From assembly GCF_002980625.1 (NCBI RefSeq), contig NZ_PVLR01000036.1:1-64000 (forward strand): DNA of 64,000 bases, read 5' to 3'. This stretch comes from Malikia spinosa. GTDB lineage: Bacteria > Pseudomonadota > Gammaproteobacteria > Burkholderiales > Burkholderiaceae_C. Both the position numbers and the translations under genes were made by a program. The notes below the pieces were generated by a model. It had not been told where the DNA came from, made no database searches, and was given only the letters and a program-made list of their open reading frames with translations. This document shows, in pieces, positions 37,867-45,840 of this stretch. Position 1 is the first letter of the stretch, and each line of letters opens with the position of its first letter.

Positions 37867-39246
37867 GTGAGCCATGCAATCGACGAGCAACTTCTCCGGC
37901 GCTTCGATGTGCCGGGGCCGCGCTACACCTCTTACCCCACCGCCGACCGCTTCGTCGAGGCCTTCGGCTGTGACGACTATATCCAGGCGCTGGAGCAGCG
38001 CCGCGCCGGTTCCATGGCGCTGCCATTGTCGCTCTATGTGCATATTCCTTTCTGCGAGTCGCTCTGCTACTACTGCGCCTGCAACAAGGTCATCACCAAG
38101 CACCACAGCAAATCGGCCGAATACCTGCGCTACCTGTCGCGTGAGCTCGAGCTGCAGGTCGAGCATTTCGGCCGTGGCTACAACGTGTCGCAGTTGCATC
38201 TGGGCGGCGGCTCGCCGACTTTCCTGAGCGACGTCGAGCTCAGCGACCTGCTTGACATGATCAAGCGCCATTTCAACCTGACGCCCGGCGGCGAGTTCTC
38301 GATCGAGGTCGATCCGCGCACCGTCACGCCCGAGCGCCTGCAGCACCTGTACCAGCTCGGCTTCAACCGCCTGAGCTTTGGCGTGCAGGACTTCGATCCG
38401 ACGGTGCAAAAGGCCGTCCACCGCGTGCAGCCGGCCGAGCAGGTGTTTGCGCTGGTGCAGGCCGCGCGCGATATCGGCTTCGAGTCGATCAACGTCGACC
38501 TGATCTACGGTCTGCCCAAGCAGACACCCGAGTCCTTCCGCCATACGCTGGAGCAGATCCAGCAGCTGCGGCCCGATCGGATCGCGCTCTATGCCTATGC
38601 CCACCTGCCGACCCGCTTCAAGCCGCAGCGCCGCATCCTGAGTGCCGAGCTGCCGAGCCCGTCCGAGAAGCTGTCGATGCTGGCCAACTCGCTGGCGATG
38701 CTGGGCGATGCCGGCTACGACTATGTCGGCATGGACCATTTTGCGTTGCCCGATGATGCGCTGGCAGTCGCCAAGCGCCAGGGTCGGTTGCACCGCAACT
38801 TCCAGGGCTACAGTACCCAGCCCGATTGCGACCTGATCGCGCTCGGCGTCTCGGCCATCGGCCGCATCGGCGCGACCTACAGCCAGAACGCCAAGACGCT
38901 GGACGAATACTACGACGCGCTCGACCAGGGCCGGCTGCCGATCGTGCGCGGACTGGCACTGAACCGCGACGACATCCTGCGCCGCTCGGTGATCATGGCC
39001 ATCATGTGCCAGGGCGAGCTCGACTTCGAGGCCATGGGCGATGCCCATCTGGTCGACTTCAAGAGCCATTTTGCGCGCGAACTCGAGCGGCTCGGCGAGA
39101 TGGTGGCGATGGGGCTGGTCCGCTTGAGCGACTCCAGCCTCGAGGTGACCGAGCAGGGCTGGTATTTCGTGCGCGCGATCGCCATGACCTTCGACAAGTA
39201 CCTGCAGAGCGACCAGGACCGGGCCCGCTTCTCCAAGATCATCTGA
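37867..39246 (+). CDS. hemN: Oxygen-independent coproporphyrinogen III dehydrogenase
   Basis: Radical-SAM enzyme that decarboxylates coproporphyrinogen III without oxygen, supplying haem (for example to the cbb3 oxidase) at low oxygen. The 459-residue length matches HemN rather than the shorter HemW. The SAM-cluster motif CESLCYYC at residues 63-70 is followed by the HemN-specific third cysteine in CACNK. GPRYTSYPTADRF at the N-terminus is a HemN signature. The start is GTG at 37867, with GGAG nine bases upstream; longer in-frame starts would run through the promoter and into antisense fnr. Confidence 0.97.
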   Translation: MSHAIDEQLLRRFDVPGPRYTSYPTADRFVEAFGCDDYIQALEQRRAGSMALPLSLYVHIPFCESLCYYCACNKVITKHHSKSAEYLRYLSRELELQVEHFGRGYNVSQLHLGGGSPTFLSDVELSDLLDMIKRHFNLTPGGEFSIEVDPRTVTPERLQHLYQLGFNRLSFGVQDFDPTVQKAVHRVQPAEQVFALVQAARDIGFESINVDLIYGLPKQTPESFRHTLEQIQQLRPDRIALYAYAHLPTRFKPQRRILSAELPSPSEKLSMLANSLAMLGDAGYDYVGMDHFALPDDALAVAKRQGRLHRNFQGYSTQPDCDLIALGVSAIGRIGATYSQNAKTLDEYYDALDQGRLPIVRGLALNRDDILRRSVIMAIMCQGELDFEAMGDAHLVDFKSHFARELERLGEMVAMGLVRLSDSSLEVTEQGWYFVRAIAMTFDKYLQSDQDRARFSKII

Positions 39247-39284
39247 AATCCCGAAGGGTAGCGGGGGGCTGCTACAGTTCAGCC

Positions 39285-39962
39285 ATGCTTTCGTCCATGA
39301 TGGTTTCCGCCCTGCTGATGGGGCTGGTAGGAGGGCCGCATTGCGTGGCCATGTGTGGCGCCGCCTGTGCCGGCATTGCGCGCGGCGCCGGCAACGGCCA
39401 GTCGGGTACGCTGGCGCTGTGGCGCTTCCAGTTCAGCCGCCTGCTGGGCTACAGCCTGCTCGGCGCGCTCGCCGGCGGCACGGTCGAGGGCCTGGCCTGG
39501 ATGGGCACCCAGACCGCCGTGCTGCGCCCGCTCTGGATCATGCTGCATGTCGCGGCGCTGCTGTTGGGGCTGATCCTGCTGTTTCTGGGCCGTCAGCCGG
39601 CCTTCGTTGACGGCTGGGGCCAGGGCGTCTGGCGCCGGACGCGGCCGGTGCTGGCCCGGCTCGGGCCGCGCGCGCCGGTCGTGCTCGGACTGGGCTGGGC
39701 CTTGATGCCTTGCGGCTTGCTCTATTCGGCGCTGCTGGTGGCTTCGCTGTCGGCCAGCGCGCTCAGCGGTGCCTTGCTGATGGCGGCCTTTGCCGTCGGC
39801 ACCATGGTGTCGCTGGTGATCGGTCCCTGGCTGCTGCTGCGCCTGAAGGACGCCGGCTCCGGCCAATGGGGCATGCGCCTGGCCGGCCTGGCCCTGGCCG
39901 CGACTTCGGGTTGGGCGCTCTGGATGGGGATCACCCAGCCGACCGGGCTCTGGTGCGCCTGA
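39285..39962 (+). CDS. SafE/DsbD-2-type membrane transporter (COG2836-like)
   Basis: A 225-residue membrane protein with about six segments. The N-terminal GLVGGPHCVAMCGAACAGI and later GLGWALMPCGLLYSALLVAS carry the cysteine motifs of the DsbD-2/SafE family. Members found in cbb3 clusters are thought to help copper or thiol delivery for oxidase maturation. It follows hemN by 38 bases and is probably co-transcribed. Confidence 0.85.
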   Translation: MLSSMMVSALLMGLVGGPHCVAMCGAACAGIARGAGNGQSGTLALWRFQFSRLLGYSLLGALAGGTVEGLAWMGTQTAVLRPLWIMLHVAALLLGLILLFLGRQPAFVDGWGQGVWRRTRPVLARLGPRAPVVLGLGWALMPCGLLYSALLVASLSASALSGALLMAAFAVGTMVSLVIGPWLLLRLKDAGSGQWGMRLAGLALAATSGWALWMGITQPTGLWCA

Positions 39963-39987
39963 GCGGCCGGGTGGGTTGCCGCGCCGT

Positions 39988-40434
39988 TCAGCGCACTTCG
40001 TCGACCAGGGTCTTGAAGTCGTCGATGTCCTCGAAGCTGCGGTAGACGCTGGCAAAGCGCACATAGGCCACCTTGTCGAGCTTCTTGAGTTCGCGCATCA
40101 CGAGTTCGCCGAGCTGGTGTGTCGGCACCTCGCGCGCTGCCAGGTTCAGCAGCTTTTCCTCGATCCGCTCAGTCGCGGCATCGACCTGTTCGGTGCTGAC
40201 CGGGCGCTTGCGCAGCGCCAGCGCCAGGCTGGCACGCAGCTTGGCCGGGTCGTATTCGATCCGGCGGCCATCTTTCTTGACCACCATCGGAAAGCTGACC
40301 TCGGGCCGCTCGTAGGTGGTGAAGCGCTTGTCGCAGGCGCTACAGCGGCGGCGCCGGCGCACGAAACCGCTGTCCTCTGACAGACGGGTTTCCACCACCT
40401 GGGTTTCGGCATGGCCGCAGAAAGGGCATTTCAT
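39988..40434 (-). CDS. nrdR: Transcriptional repressor NrdR
   Basis: Nucleotide-sensing repressor of ribonucleotide reductase genes. The 148-residue protein has an N-terminal zinc ribbon (CPFCGHAE then CSACDKRF) and an ATP-cone ([20 protein letters not shown], about residues 45-140). The start MKCPFCG at 40434 is the family start. It lies downstream of glyA on the same strand, as in many betaproteobacteria, but a terminator separates the two. Confidence 0.96.
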   Translation of the reverse strand: MKCPFCGHAETQVVETRLSEDSGFVRRRRRCSACDKRFTTYERPEVSFPMVVKKDGRRIEYDPAKLRASLALALRKRPVSTEQVDAATERIEEKLLNLAAREVPTHQLGELVMRELKKLDKVAYVRFASVYRSFEDIDDFKTLVDEVR

Positions 40435-40447
40435 CGGTTCTGAAATG

Positions 40448-40472
40448 AAAAACCCCGGCACCAGGCCGGGGC
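40448..40472 (-). terminator. Terminator between glyA and nrdR
   Basis: On the minus strand CCCCGGC pairs with GCCGGGG around a short loop, followed by TTTTT. It lies just after the glyA stop and 14 bases upstream of the nrdR start codon, so nrdR would be reached only by readthrough or by its own promoter. Confidence 0.82.
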
Positions 40473-40483
40473 ATTCAGATCGA

Positions 40484-41728
40484 TCAGCGGTAGACCGGGA
40501 AGCGGCTGGTCAGCTCATGCACCTTGGCGCGCACGGCAGCGAGGTTGGCCTCGTCACGCGGGTTGTCCAGCACGTCGGCGATCAGGTTGGCCGTCAGGCG
40601 GGCTTCCTCTTCCTTGAAGCCGCGGGTGGTCATGGCCGGGGTGCCGATGCGCACGCCGCTGGTCACGAACGGCTTTTCCGGGTCGTTCGGGATCGCGTTC
40701 TTGTTGATCGTCATGTGGGCAGCACCCAGCACGGCTTCGGCTTCCTTGCCGGTGATGCCCTTGGCGCGCAGGTCGACCAGCATGACATGGCTCTCGGTAC
40801 GACCCGAGACGATGCGCAGGCCGCGCTGGGTCAGGGTCTCGGCGATGACCTGGGCGTTCTTGATCACCTGTTCCTGGTAGGCCTTGAACTCGGGCGCCTG
40901 GGCTTCCTTGAACGCGACAGCCTTGGCGGCGATCACGTGCATCAGCGGACCACCTTGCAGGCCCGGGAAGATGGCGGAGTTGATCGCCTTCTCGTGCTCG
41001 GCCTTCATCAGGATGATGCCGCCGCGCGGGCCGCGCAGGCTCTTGTGCGTGGTCGAGGTCACGACGTCGGCGAACGGCACCGGGTTCGGGTAGACGCCCG
41101 CGGCGATCAGGCCGGCGTAGTGGGCCATGTCGACCAGGAAGATCGCGCCGATTTCCTTGGCTACCTTGGCAAAGCGCTCGAAATCGATGCGCAGGCTGTA
41201 GGCGGAGGCACCGGCCACGATCAGCTTGGGGCGGTGCTCGCGCGCCTTGGCTTCCATCGCGTCGTAGTCGATCTCTTCCTTGTCGTTCAGGCCGTAGGAG
41301 ACGACGTTGAACCATTTGCCCGACATGTTCAGCGGCATGCCGTGTGTCAGGTGACCGCCTTCGGCCAGGCTCATGCCCATGATGGTGTCGCCGGGCTTGA
41401 GGAAGGCCAGGAAGACGGCTTCGTTGGCCGAGGCGCCGCAATGCGGTTGCACGTTGGCGGCATCGGCACCAAAGATCTGCTTGATGCGGTCGATGGCGAG
41501 CTGCTCGGCGACGTCGACGAATTCGCAGCCGCCGTAGTAGCGCTTGCCCGGGTAGCCTTCGGCGTACTTGTTGGTCAGCTGGCTGCCCTGGGCGGCCATG
41601 ACGGCGGGCGAGGCATAGTTCTCGCTCGCGATCAGCTCGATATGGTGTTCCTGGCGAGCGGTCTCGGCCTGGATGGCGGCGAACAGCTCGGGGTCGGTTT
41701 GTTCGATCAGGATGTTACGGTCGTACAT
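40484..41728 (-). CDS. glyA: Serine hydroxymethyltransferase
   Basis: PLP enzyme converting serine and tetrahydrofolate to glycine and methylene-tetrahydrofolate, the main source of one-carbon units. The 414-residue protein has the family length. The PLP lysine is in [16 protein letters not shown], and [17 protein letters not shown] and [14 protein letters not shown] are conserved. AAGGA lies 6 bases before the ATG. The upstream region carries a ZTP riboswitch, which links expression to folate and purine one-carbon status. Confidence 0.98.
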   Translation of the reverse strand: MYDRNILIEQTDPELFAAIQAETARQEHHIELIASENYASPAVMAAQGSQLTNKYAEGYPGKRYYGGCEFVDVAEQLAIDRIKQIFGADAANVQPHCGASANEAVFLAFLKPGDTIMGMSLAEGGHLTHGMPLNMSGKWFNVVSYGLNDKEEIDYDAMEAKAREHRPKLIVAGASAYSLRIDFERFAKVAKEIGAIFLVDMAHYAGLIAAGVYPNPVPFADVVTSTTHKSLRGPRGGIILMKAEHEKAINSAIFPGLQGGPLMHVIAAKAVAFKEAQAPEFKAYQEQVIKNAQVIAETLTQRGLRIVSGRTESHVMLVDLRAKGITGKEAEAVLGAAHMTINKNAIPNDPEKPFVTSGVRIGTPAMTTRGFKEEEARLTANLIADVLDNPRDEANLAAVRAKVHELTSRFPVYR

Positions 41729-41780
41729 GGCAGTCCTTGGAAAAATACGCTTCCCTGCGCGGTCGTGACAGTGACAGGGG

Positions 41781-41881
41781 CTGCCCAGGCGAACGGCTGA
41801 ATTGGCTGTGCGCTCCCCAGTGGTAATCCCACCTCGGCGGGAACGGCTAGGCCGGCCCCGGCCTATCGCCAGTCGCGCACG
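41781..41881 (-). promoter_or_regulatory. ZTP (pfl) riboswitch upstream of glyA
   Basis: Read on the minus strand, the leader has the conserved parts of the ZTP aptamer in order: GCGACTGGCG near the 5' end, GGTGGGATTACCAC closed hairpin, CTGGGGAGCG, then after a short linker GCCGTTCGCCTGGGCAG. These are the hallmark sequences of the pfl RNA, and glyA is one of its commonest target genes. It senses ZTP/ZMP, which builds up when 10-formyl-tetrahydrofolate is short, and turns glyA on. The CTGCC just before the ATG could pair with the GGCAG at the aptamer's 3' edge, so control may be through the ribosome site; a clear terminator is not visible. Confidence 0.88.
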
Positions 41882-41887
41882 GGCGTG

Positions 41888-41896
41888 ATTTTATCA
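41888..41896 (-). promoter_or_regulatory. Candidate extended -10 promoter of the glyA riboswitch transcript
   Basis: On the minus strand TGA-TAAAAT forms an extended -10 with five of six -10 matches. The TGA of the element is the stop codon of the upstream transglycosylase gene. Transcription would begin near 41881, exactly at the aptamer's 5' edge. The -35 position is poor, as is usual for extended -10 promoters. Confidence 0.6.
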
Positions 41897-42739
41897 GGAG
41901 CTTTGCAGCTTGCTCGCTGCAGGGGTGCCTGCATCGGCTTCGAGCTCGCGCTTGTCGTCCGCCGGCTTGGCCGGCGTGGCGCGTACCAGCACCGGAGTGC
42001 CGGCATTGATCGGCAGCTTGACGCCGCGCGCCACGCTGCGCAGACGCTGCTGTTCGGCCATGACCTTGGCGACATAGTCGTTGCCGTCGGTCTCGACCGC
42101 GCCGACATAGCGGCGCAGCCCGCCCTCGATCGTGCCGGCATTGCGGATGCAGTCCTGCAGCACCTTGACGCCGACGCGCAGGTTGGCCAGCGGGTCCAGG
42201 GCGGCCTGCTTGCCGCCGAAGTCCTCGTACTTGTCCGAGTGCACGCGGGTGAGCACTTGCATCAGGCCTTGCGCGCCGACCGGGCTCTGCGCGAACGGGT
42301 TGAAGCGCGATTCGATTGCCATCACGGCCAGGATCAGGGTCGGATCGAGCTTGATCTTGCTGCCGAGCGTAAAGGCTTCGGCAACCAGCGCACCGACCGC
42401 CTCAGGGGCGACCCGGTACTTGCGGCTGATCCAGCTCGCGACCTGGGCCTGTTCCTTGGGCAGGTTGGTGGCCAGGGTGGCTTCGGCAGTGCCCTTGGGC
42501 TCGTCGTCTGCCGTGGTTTCGCTGTTCTGGCGCTGTTGCAGCCAGCCCAGCAGTTTTTGCTCGGCATCGCCGCGCAGTTGCGGGTTGGTCAGCAGGATCA
42601 GGGTGACCAGGGCCAGTCCCAGTCCGAGCAGGGCCATGCCACTGTGGGTGATGGCGTACAAGACCCTGAACAAACGGTCTGCGGAGGGACGCAGGAAGCC
42701 GGGGCAGGGGGTAGGCCAGGTGGAATTTTGCGCTGTCAT
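41894..42739 (-). CDS. Lytic transglycosylase (SLT domain), membrane-anchored
   Basis: A 281-residue peptidoglycan-cleaving enzyme. An N-terminal membrane segment (about residues 33-53, [18 protein letters not shown]) anchors it, so the rest faces the periplasm. The SLT domain (about 115-245) has the catalytic glutamate in ILAVMAIESRFNPFA and the GAQGLMQVL motif. A low-complexity tail follows. AGGAG precedes the ATG at 42739; in-frame codons upstream add a basic leader in the message 5' region. A strong AT-rich promoter is seen at 42883-42911. Confidence 0.9.
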   Translation of the reverse strand: MTAQNSTWPTPCPGFLRPSADRLFRVLYAITHSGMALLGLGLALVTLILLTNPQLRGDAEQKLLGWLQQRQNSETTADDEPKGTAEATLATNLPKEQAQVASWISRKYRVAPEAVGALVAEAFTLGSKIKLDPTLILAVMAIESRFNPFAQSPVGAQGLMQVLTRVHSDKYEDFGGKQAALDPLANLRVGVKVLQDCIRNAGTIEGGLRRYVGAVETDGNDYVAKVMAEQQRLRSVARGVKLPINAGTPVLVRATPAKPADDKRELEADAGTPAASKLQSS

Positions 42740-42856
42740 AGCACACTCCTTTCTACGCGGCACCTTTGCCTGAGCTGGGGTGCGCCTTGATTGGGGGGTC
42801 GCCATTGAATGCCCTTTAGGGTCATCAACTTAGCCGGGTTCGGCAGCGTCTCAAGT

Positions 42857-42875
42857 GCCTCCCCGAAGGGCAGGC
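42857..42875 (-). other. UUCG-capped hairpin at the 5' end of the transglycosylase transcript
   Basis: On the minus strand GCCT-G-CCC, TTCG, GGG-AGGC folds into a seven-pair stem with one bulge and a C(UUCG)G tetraloop, an unusually stable cap. It starts within a few bases of the predicted transcription start near 42876, a position that protects messages from 5'-end-dependent decay. Confidence 0.5.
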
Positions 42876-42882
42876 GAAGCGA

Positions 42883-42911
42883 ATATTAGGGTTCTTCAAA
42901 TAATGAGTCAA
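42883..42911 (-). promoter_or_regulatory. Promoter of the lytic transglycosylase gene
   Basis: On the minus strand TTGACT (42911-42906) and TAATAT (42888-42883) are exactly 17 bases apart, with five and four consensus matches. Upstream, 42912-42965 is very AT-rich for this genome and could act as an UP element. The leader would be about 137 bases. Confidence 0.65.
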
Positions 42912-43188
42912 TACTTATGAATCAAATTTATATATCTATAAAGAATATAGAGCATTAGATCGTCACGATTTCAGCCGAGAAAATGCCCGAGAAAATGGCT
43001 ATCGAAAAGGGGAGGGAAATTGAAAAAAACTGCTTGCGGACCAGCTTCCGAAGCCTTAATCTGAGCCTGTCTGTGTGCAACAGGCACCCCGCCCGCACCG
43101 AGGTCCGTCCTCTCTGCCAGGCGACATGGACGGGAGCAATCCCTTGCTCCCACGGTTGTCAGGACAACAAACTCCGGCGGCCGCCACT

Positions 43189-43209
43189 GCATCTGCAGAC
43201 TGCAGATGC
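43189..43209. repeat. Perfect 10-base inverted repeat
   Basis: GCATCTGCAG and CTGCAGATGC are exact inverse copies around a single A. It abuts the GC-rich hairpin at 43211-43243. Its role is unknown; it could be a protein-binding site or part of a compound transcript end. Confidence 0.6.
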
Positions 43210-43210
43210 G

Positions 43211-43243
43211 AAGACCCCGGCGGGTTCAGCCTGCCGGGGTCTT
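43211..43243 (-). terminator. Hairpin downstream of the DUF1841 gene
   Basis: AAGACCCCGGC pairs exactly with GCCGGGGTCTT around an 11-base loop. It lies 37 bases after the DUF1841 stop. On the minus strand no T-stretch follows, so termination is uncertain; on the plus strand TCTTTCCTTGTTT follows. Confidence 0.5.
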
Positions 43244-43280
43244 TCCTTGTTTGATGTTGCGGGGCCGGCTGGCTGGCGCT

Positions 43281-43715
43281 TCAGCGGCTGGTCGCCTTGC
43301 GCCTGATCTCGTCGATATAGGCCTGGCCATCCGGCGGTCGGCCAGCGCGCTGGCTCTCCCAGATCATGCGACCGAGCGACTCCATGACTTCGTGGTGCGC
43401 CTCGTGCAGCGAGTCGCGCCGGGCGGCCAGCAGCTCGACCGCCTGCCGGATGCCGGGCGGCTGGTCGATCGAGCATTGCTCGCTGATGCTCAGGTGCATC
43501 GACAGGTGCAAGAAGGGGTTTTCGCGCGTGTCGCTGGGCTGTTGCATCTGGCGCAACGCGGCGTCGATATCGGCCAGGTCGGCATGGTATTCCGGGTGGC
43601 GCTGGATCCATTCGCTGGCCAGCACTTCGATCGCTTCCATCGGCTGGCCTTGCTGGTGCTTGGCATGGACGGCGCAGAAGAAGCGCCGCACGTCGGCTTG
43701 AGAGGGTGTGAACAT
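43281..43715 (-). CDS. DUF1841 family protein
   Basis: A 144-residue soluble protein. The sequence runs FTPSQADVRRFFCAVHAKHQ, IQRHPEYHADL, then NPFLHLSMHLSISEQCSIDQ and HEAHHEVMESLGRMIWESQR, which is the conserved pattern of DUF1841, a family found widely in betaproteobacteria. The histidine-rich helices look like a metal-binding or enzyme-like core, but no function is established. It is divergent from the TauE-type permease, 60 bases away. Confidence 0.88.
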   Translation of the reverse strand: MFTPSQADVRRFFCAVHAKHQQGQPMEAIEVLASEWIQRHPEYHADLADIDAALRQMQQPSDTRENPFLHLSMHLSISEQCSIDQPPGIRQAVELLAARRDSLHEAHHEVMESLGRMIWESQRAGRPPDGQAYIDEIRRKATSR

Positions 43716-43775
43716 GTGGCGATTTTGAACCAAGCCCGGATCTGGCGCTGTGTACAGTGCGGGCTGGAGAAAAAC

Positions 43776-44531
43776 ATGACCCTGATCCCCATCACCGATC
43801 CCTGGTTCTATTTTGTCGCCGTGCCGGCGGTGCTGCTGCTGGGCATCAGCAAGAGCGGCTTCGGCGCCGGCTTCGGTTCGCTGGCCGTGCCGATGATGGC
43901 GCTCGCGATCAGCGTGCCGCAGGCTGCCGCCATCTGCATGCCGTTGCTGCTGGTGATGGATCTGCTGGGCATGGCGGCTTTCCGCAAGGATGTCGACTGG
44001 CGTCTGTTGCGCTTCCTGTTGCCGCCGGCGCTGGTCGGGATCGTGATCGGTGCGTTGTCGTTTCGTACCCTCGACGCCCGTCTGGTGGCCGGGGTGGTCG
44101 GCGTGCTGACGCTGCTGTTCCTGGCCCAGCGCTTGCTGTTTCCGCCGCGCGCCGGCGACCGGCCGGCGCCGCGCTGGCTCGGCTGGCTGCTGAGCGCGAC
44201 CTCGGGCTTCACGAGCTTTGTCGCCCATGCCGGCGGCCCGCCGCTCAATGCCTATGTGATCCCGCTCAAGCTCAAGCCGGTGGTGTTCACCGGAACCATG
44301 GCCTTCCTGTTCTTTGTCGTCAACCTCAGCAAATGGGTGCCCTATGCCTGGCTGGGGCTGCTGGACTGGCGCAACCTGGCGACTTCCCTGTTGCTGCTGC
44401 CACTGGCGCCGCTCGGGGTCTGGATCGGCGTGCGCATGGCACGCCGCATCTCGCCCGAGCTGTTCTACCGCGTGGTCTATATCGGCATGTTCCTGACCGG
44501 CATCAAGCTGGTCTGGGACGGCTGGTTCTGA
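43776..44531 (+). CDS. TauE/SafE family permease
   Basis: A 251-residue inner-membrane protein with seven or eight membrane segments in two repeats. GISKSGFGAGFGSLAVPMMAL near the N-terminus and SGFTSFVAHAGGPPLNAYVI in the middle are the family signatures. Members export sulfite, sulfoacetate or related organic anions; the substrate here is unknown. GGAG lies 7 bases before the ATG. It is convergent with trmL. Confidence 0.87.
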   Translation: MTLIPITDPWFYFVAVPAVLLLGISKSGFGAGFGSLAVPMMALAISVPQAAAICMPLLLVMDLLGMAAFRKDVDWRLLRFLLPPALVGIVIGALSFRTLDARLVAGVVGVLTLLFLAQRLLFPPRAGDRPAPRWLGWLLSATSGFTSFVAHAGGPPLNAYVIPLKLKPVVFTGTMAFLFFVVNLSKWVPYAWLGLLDWRNLATSLLLLPLAPLGVWIGVRMARRISPELFYRVVYIGMFLTGIKLVWDGWF

Positions 44532-44573
44532 GCTGCTGCCAGCCAGTACCGCAGCCCGTCCGCCGCCCGACGT

Positions 44574-45044
44574 TCAGGCGCTGCCGGCGAAGCCGTTCTG
44601 GCGCCAGGCCTCGAAGGCGATCACCGCGACCGCGTTCGACAGGTTGAGGCTGCGCTGGCCGGGCCGCATCGGCAGGCGCAGCCGCTGCGCCGGCGCGAAG
44701 GTTTCGCGCAGTTCGGCCGGCAGGCCGGCGGTCTCGGAGCCGAACACCAGCCAGTCGCCGGGCTGGAAGGCCACTTCGTGCGCCGGGCGCGAGCCGCGGG
44801 TCGTGAGCGCGAACATTCGGCTAGGGTCGGGTTGCATCTGCTGCAGGAAGCGGCTCCAGTCGGCATGGCGACGCAGTTCGGCGTACTCGTGATAGTCGAG
44901 CCCGGCGCGTCGCAGCAGCTTGTCGTCCATCGAGAAGCCCAGCGGCTCGATCAGGTGCAGATTACAGCCGGTGTTGGCGCAGAGCCGGATCACGTTGCCG
45001 GTGTTGGGTGGAATTTCGGGTTGGACGAGGACGATGTGGAACAT
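44574..45044 (-). CDS. trmL: tRNA (cytidine/uridine-34-2'-O)-methyltransferase
   Basis: SPOUT-class enzyme that methylates the wobble ribose of leucine tRNAs with anticodons CAA and TAA. Its 156-residue length is standard. Motifs VLVQPEIPPNTGNVIRLCAN, LVFGSETAGLP and RSLNLSNAVAVIAFE form the knotted SAM site. Both of its expected substrates, tRNA-Leu(TAA) and tRNA-Leu(CAA), are encoded in this window. It follows comF by five bases. Confidence 0.95.
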   Translation of the reverse strand: MFHIVLVQPEIPPNTGNVIRLCANTGCNLHLIEPLGFSMDDKLLRRAGLDYHEYAELRRHADWSRFLQQMQPDPSRMFALTTRGSRPAHEVAFQPGDWLVFGSETAGLPAELRETFAPAQRLRLPMRPGQRSLNLSNAVAVIAFEAWRQNGFAGSA

Positions 45045-45049
45045 GGATT

Positions 45050-45769
45050 TCAGTCTAGGGTGGGGGCCGGGGTGCGCGCGAACACCAGCGCGCTGACCTG
45101 GGCGGCGCCTGCAGCCAGCAGCAAGGTGGCGGCGGACTGCAGCGTGGCGCCGGTGGTCATGACATCGTCGACCAGCAGGATGTGGCGACCGCGCAGCTGC
45201 GGGCCAGCGGCGGGATCGACGGCGTAGGCCTGCAGCGCATTGTCGAAGCGTTGCGCGCGTGCCAGTTCGTGCTGGGTCGCGGCCTGCGGCCGGCGCTGCA
45301 GCAGCCCGGGCAGGGCCGGTGGCGCGTCGCGCAGCTGGCGGCGCAGCGCCTTGGTCAGTTCCCAGGCCTGGTCATAGCCGCGCGCGCGCAGCTTGTCCGG
45401 GCTCAGCGGAATCGGCAGCATCAGGTCGGTGGCTTGCAGTAGCGCCGGCAGACCCGGCACATCGACCAGCAACCGTGCCAGCGGCGGTGCCCAGGCCGGG
45501 TCGCGCTTGAGCCTGGCGACCAGGGCCGACCAGGGATGGGCGTAGTCGACCCTGGCCAGGCATTGCTGCAACGGGCCGGGTCCGGCCTCGGCGCAGCGCG
45601 TGCAGCGCTCCAGCCCGGGTGCCAGCGCGAGCGCGCAGCCCGGACAGCGGGGCAGGGGCCGGCCATGGCGCTCGAGGCAGGCCGGGCAGATCGGGCGGGC
45701 TGGCCAGCCGGCACAGATGGCGCAACTGGCCGGCCAGGCTGGCAGCCAGCGGCGCAGCAGATCTTTCAT
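45050..45769 (-). CDS. ComF family phosphoribosyltransferase-like protein
   Basis: A 239-residue protein with an N-terminal double zinc ribbon (CAIC, CPAC, CPGC and CTRC pairs in the first 60 residues). A type I phosphoribosyltransferase domain follows with the PRPP loop ILLVDDVMTTGATL near residue 200. In naturally competent bacteria ComF is needed for DNA uptake; here no other competence genes are close. It is upstream of trmL in a two-gene unit. Confidence 0.9.
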   Translation of the reverse strand: MKDLLRRWLPAWPASCAICAGWPARPICPACLERHGRPLPRCPGCALALAPGLERCTRCAEAGPGPLQQCLARVDYAHPWSALVARLKRDPAWAPPLARLLVDVPGLPALLQATDLMLPIPLSPDKLRARGYDQAWELTKALRRQLRDAPPALPGLLQRRPQAATQHELARAQRFDNALQAYAVDPAAGPQLRGRHILLVDDVMTTGATLQSAATLLLAAGAAQVSALVFARTPAPTLD

Positions 45770-45840
45770 GCGGCGAATATACTGCGGCGCCTGCGGGCCT
45801 GTCGCCCGCTCATCCTCTTTTCTTGATTCGATCGCCCACC

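Larger units (their letters stand above)
42740..43280. other. AT-rich intergenic region upstream of the transglycosylase
   Basis: This 541-base gap separates two leftward genes. The part nearest the transglycosylase holds its leader, 5' hairpin and promoter. From about 42970 to 43250 I see no recognisable protein. There are two structured elements: GCATCTGCAG-A-CTGCAGATGC (43189-43209) and the GACCCCGGC hairpin (43211-43243). The short open frames here look unlike real proteins. A small RNA is possible but unproved. Confidence 0.5.

Noticed and set aside
42983-43306. Possible 107-residue protein in the AT-rich intergenic region
   Set aside because: No ribosome site, no recognisable domain, composition that changes abruptly along the frame, and it runs through two perfect hairpins and into the DUF1841 gene on the other strand.
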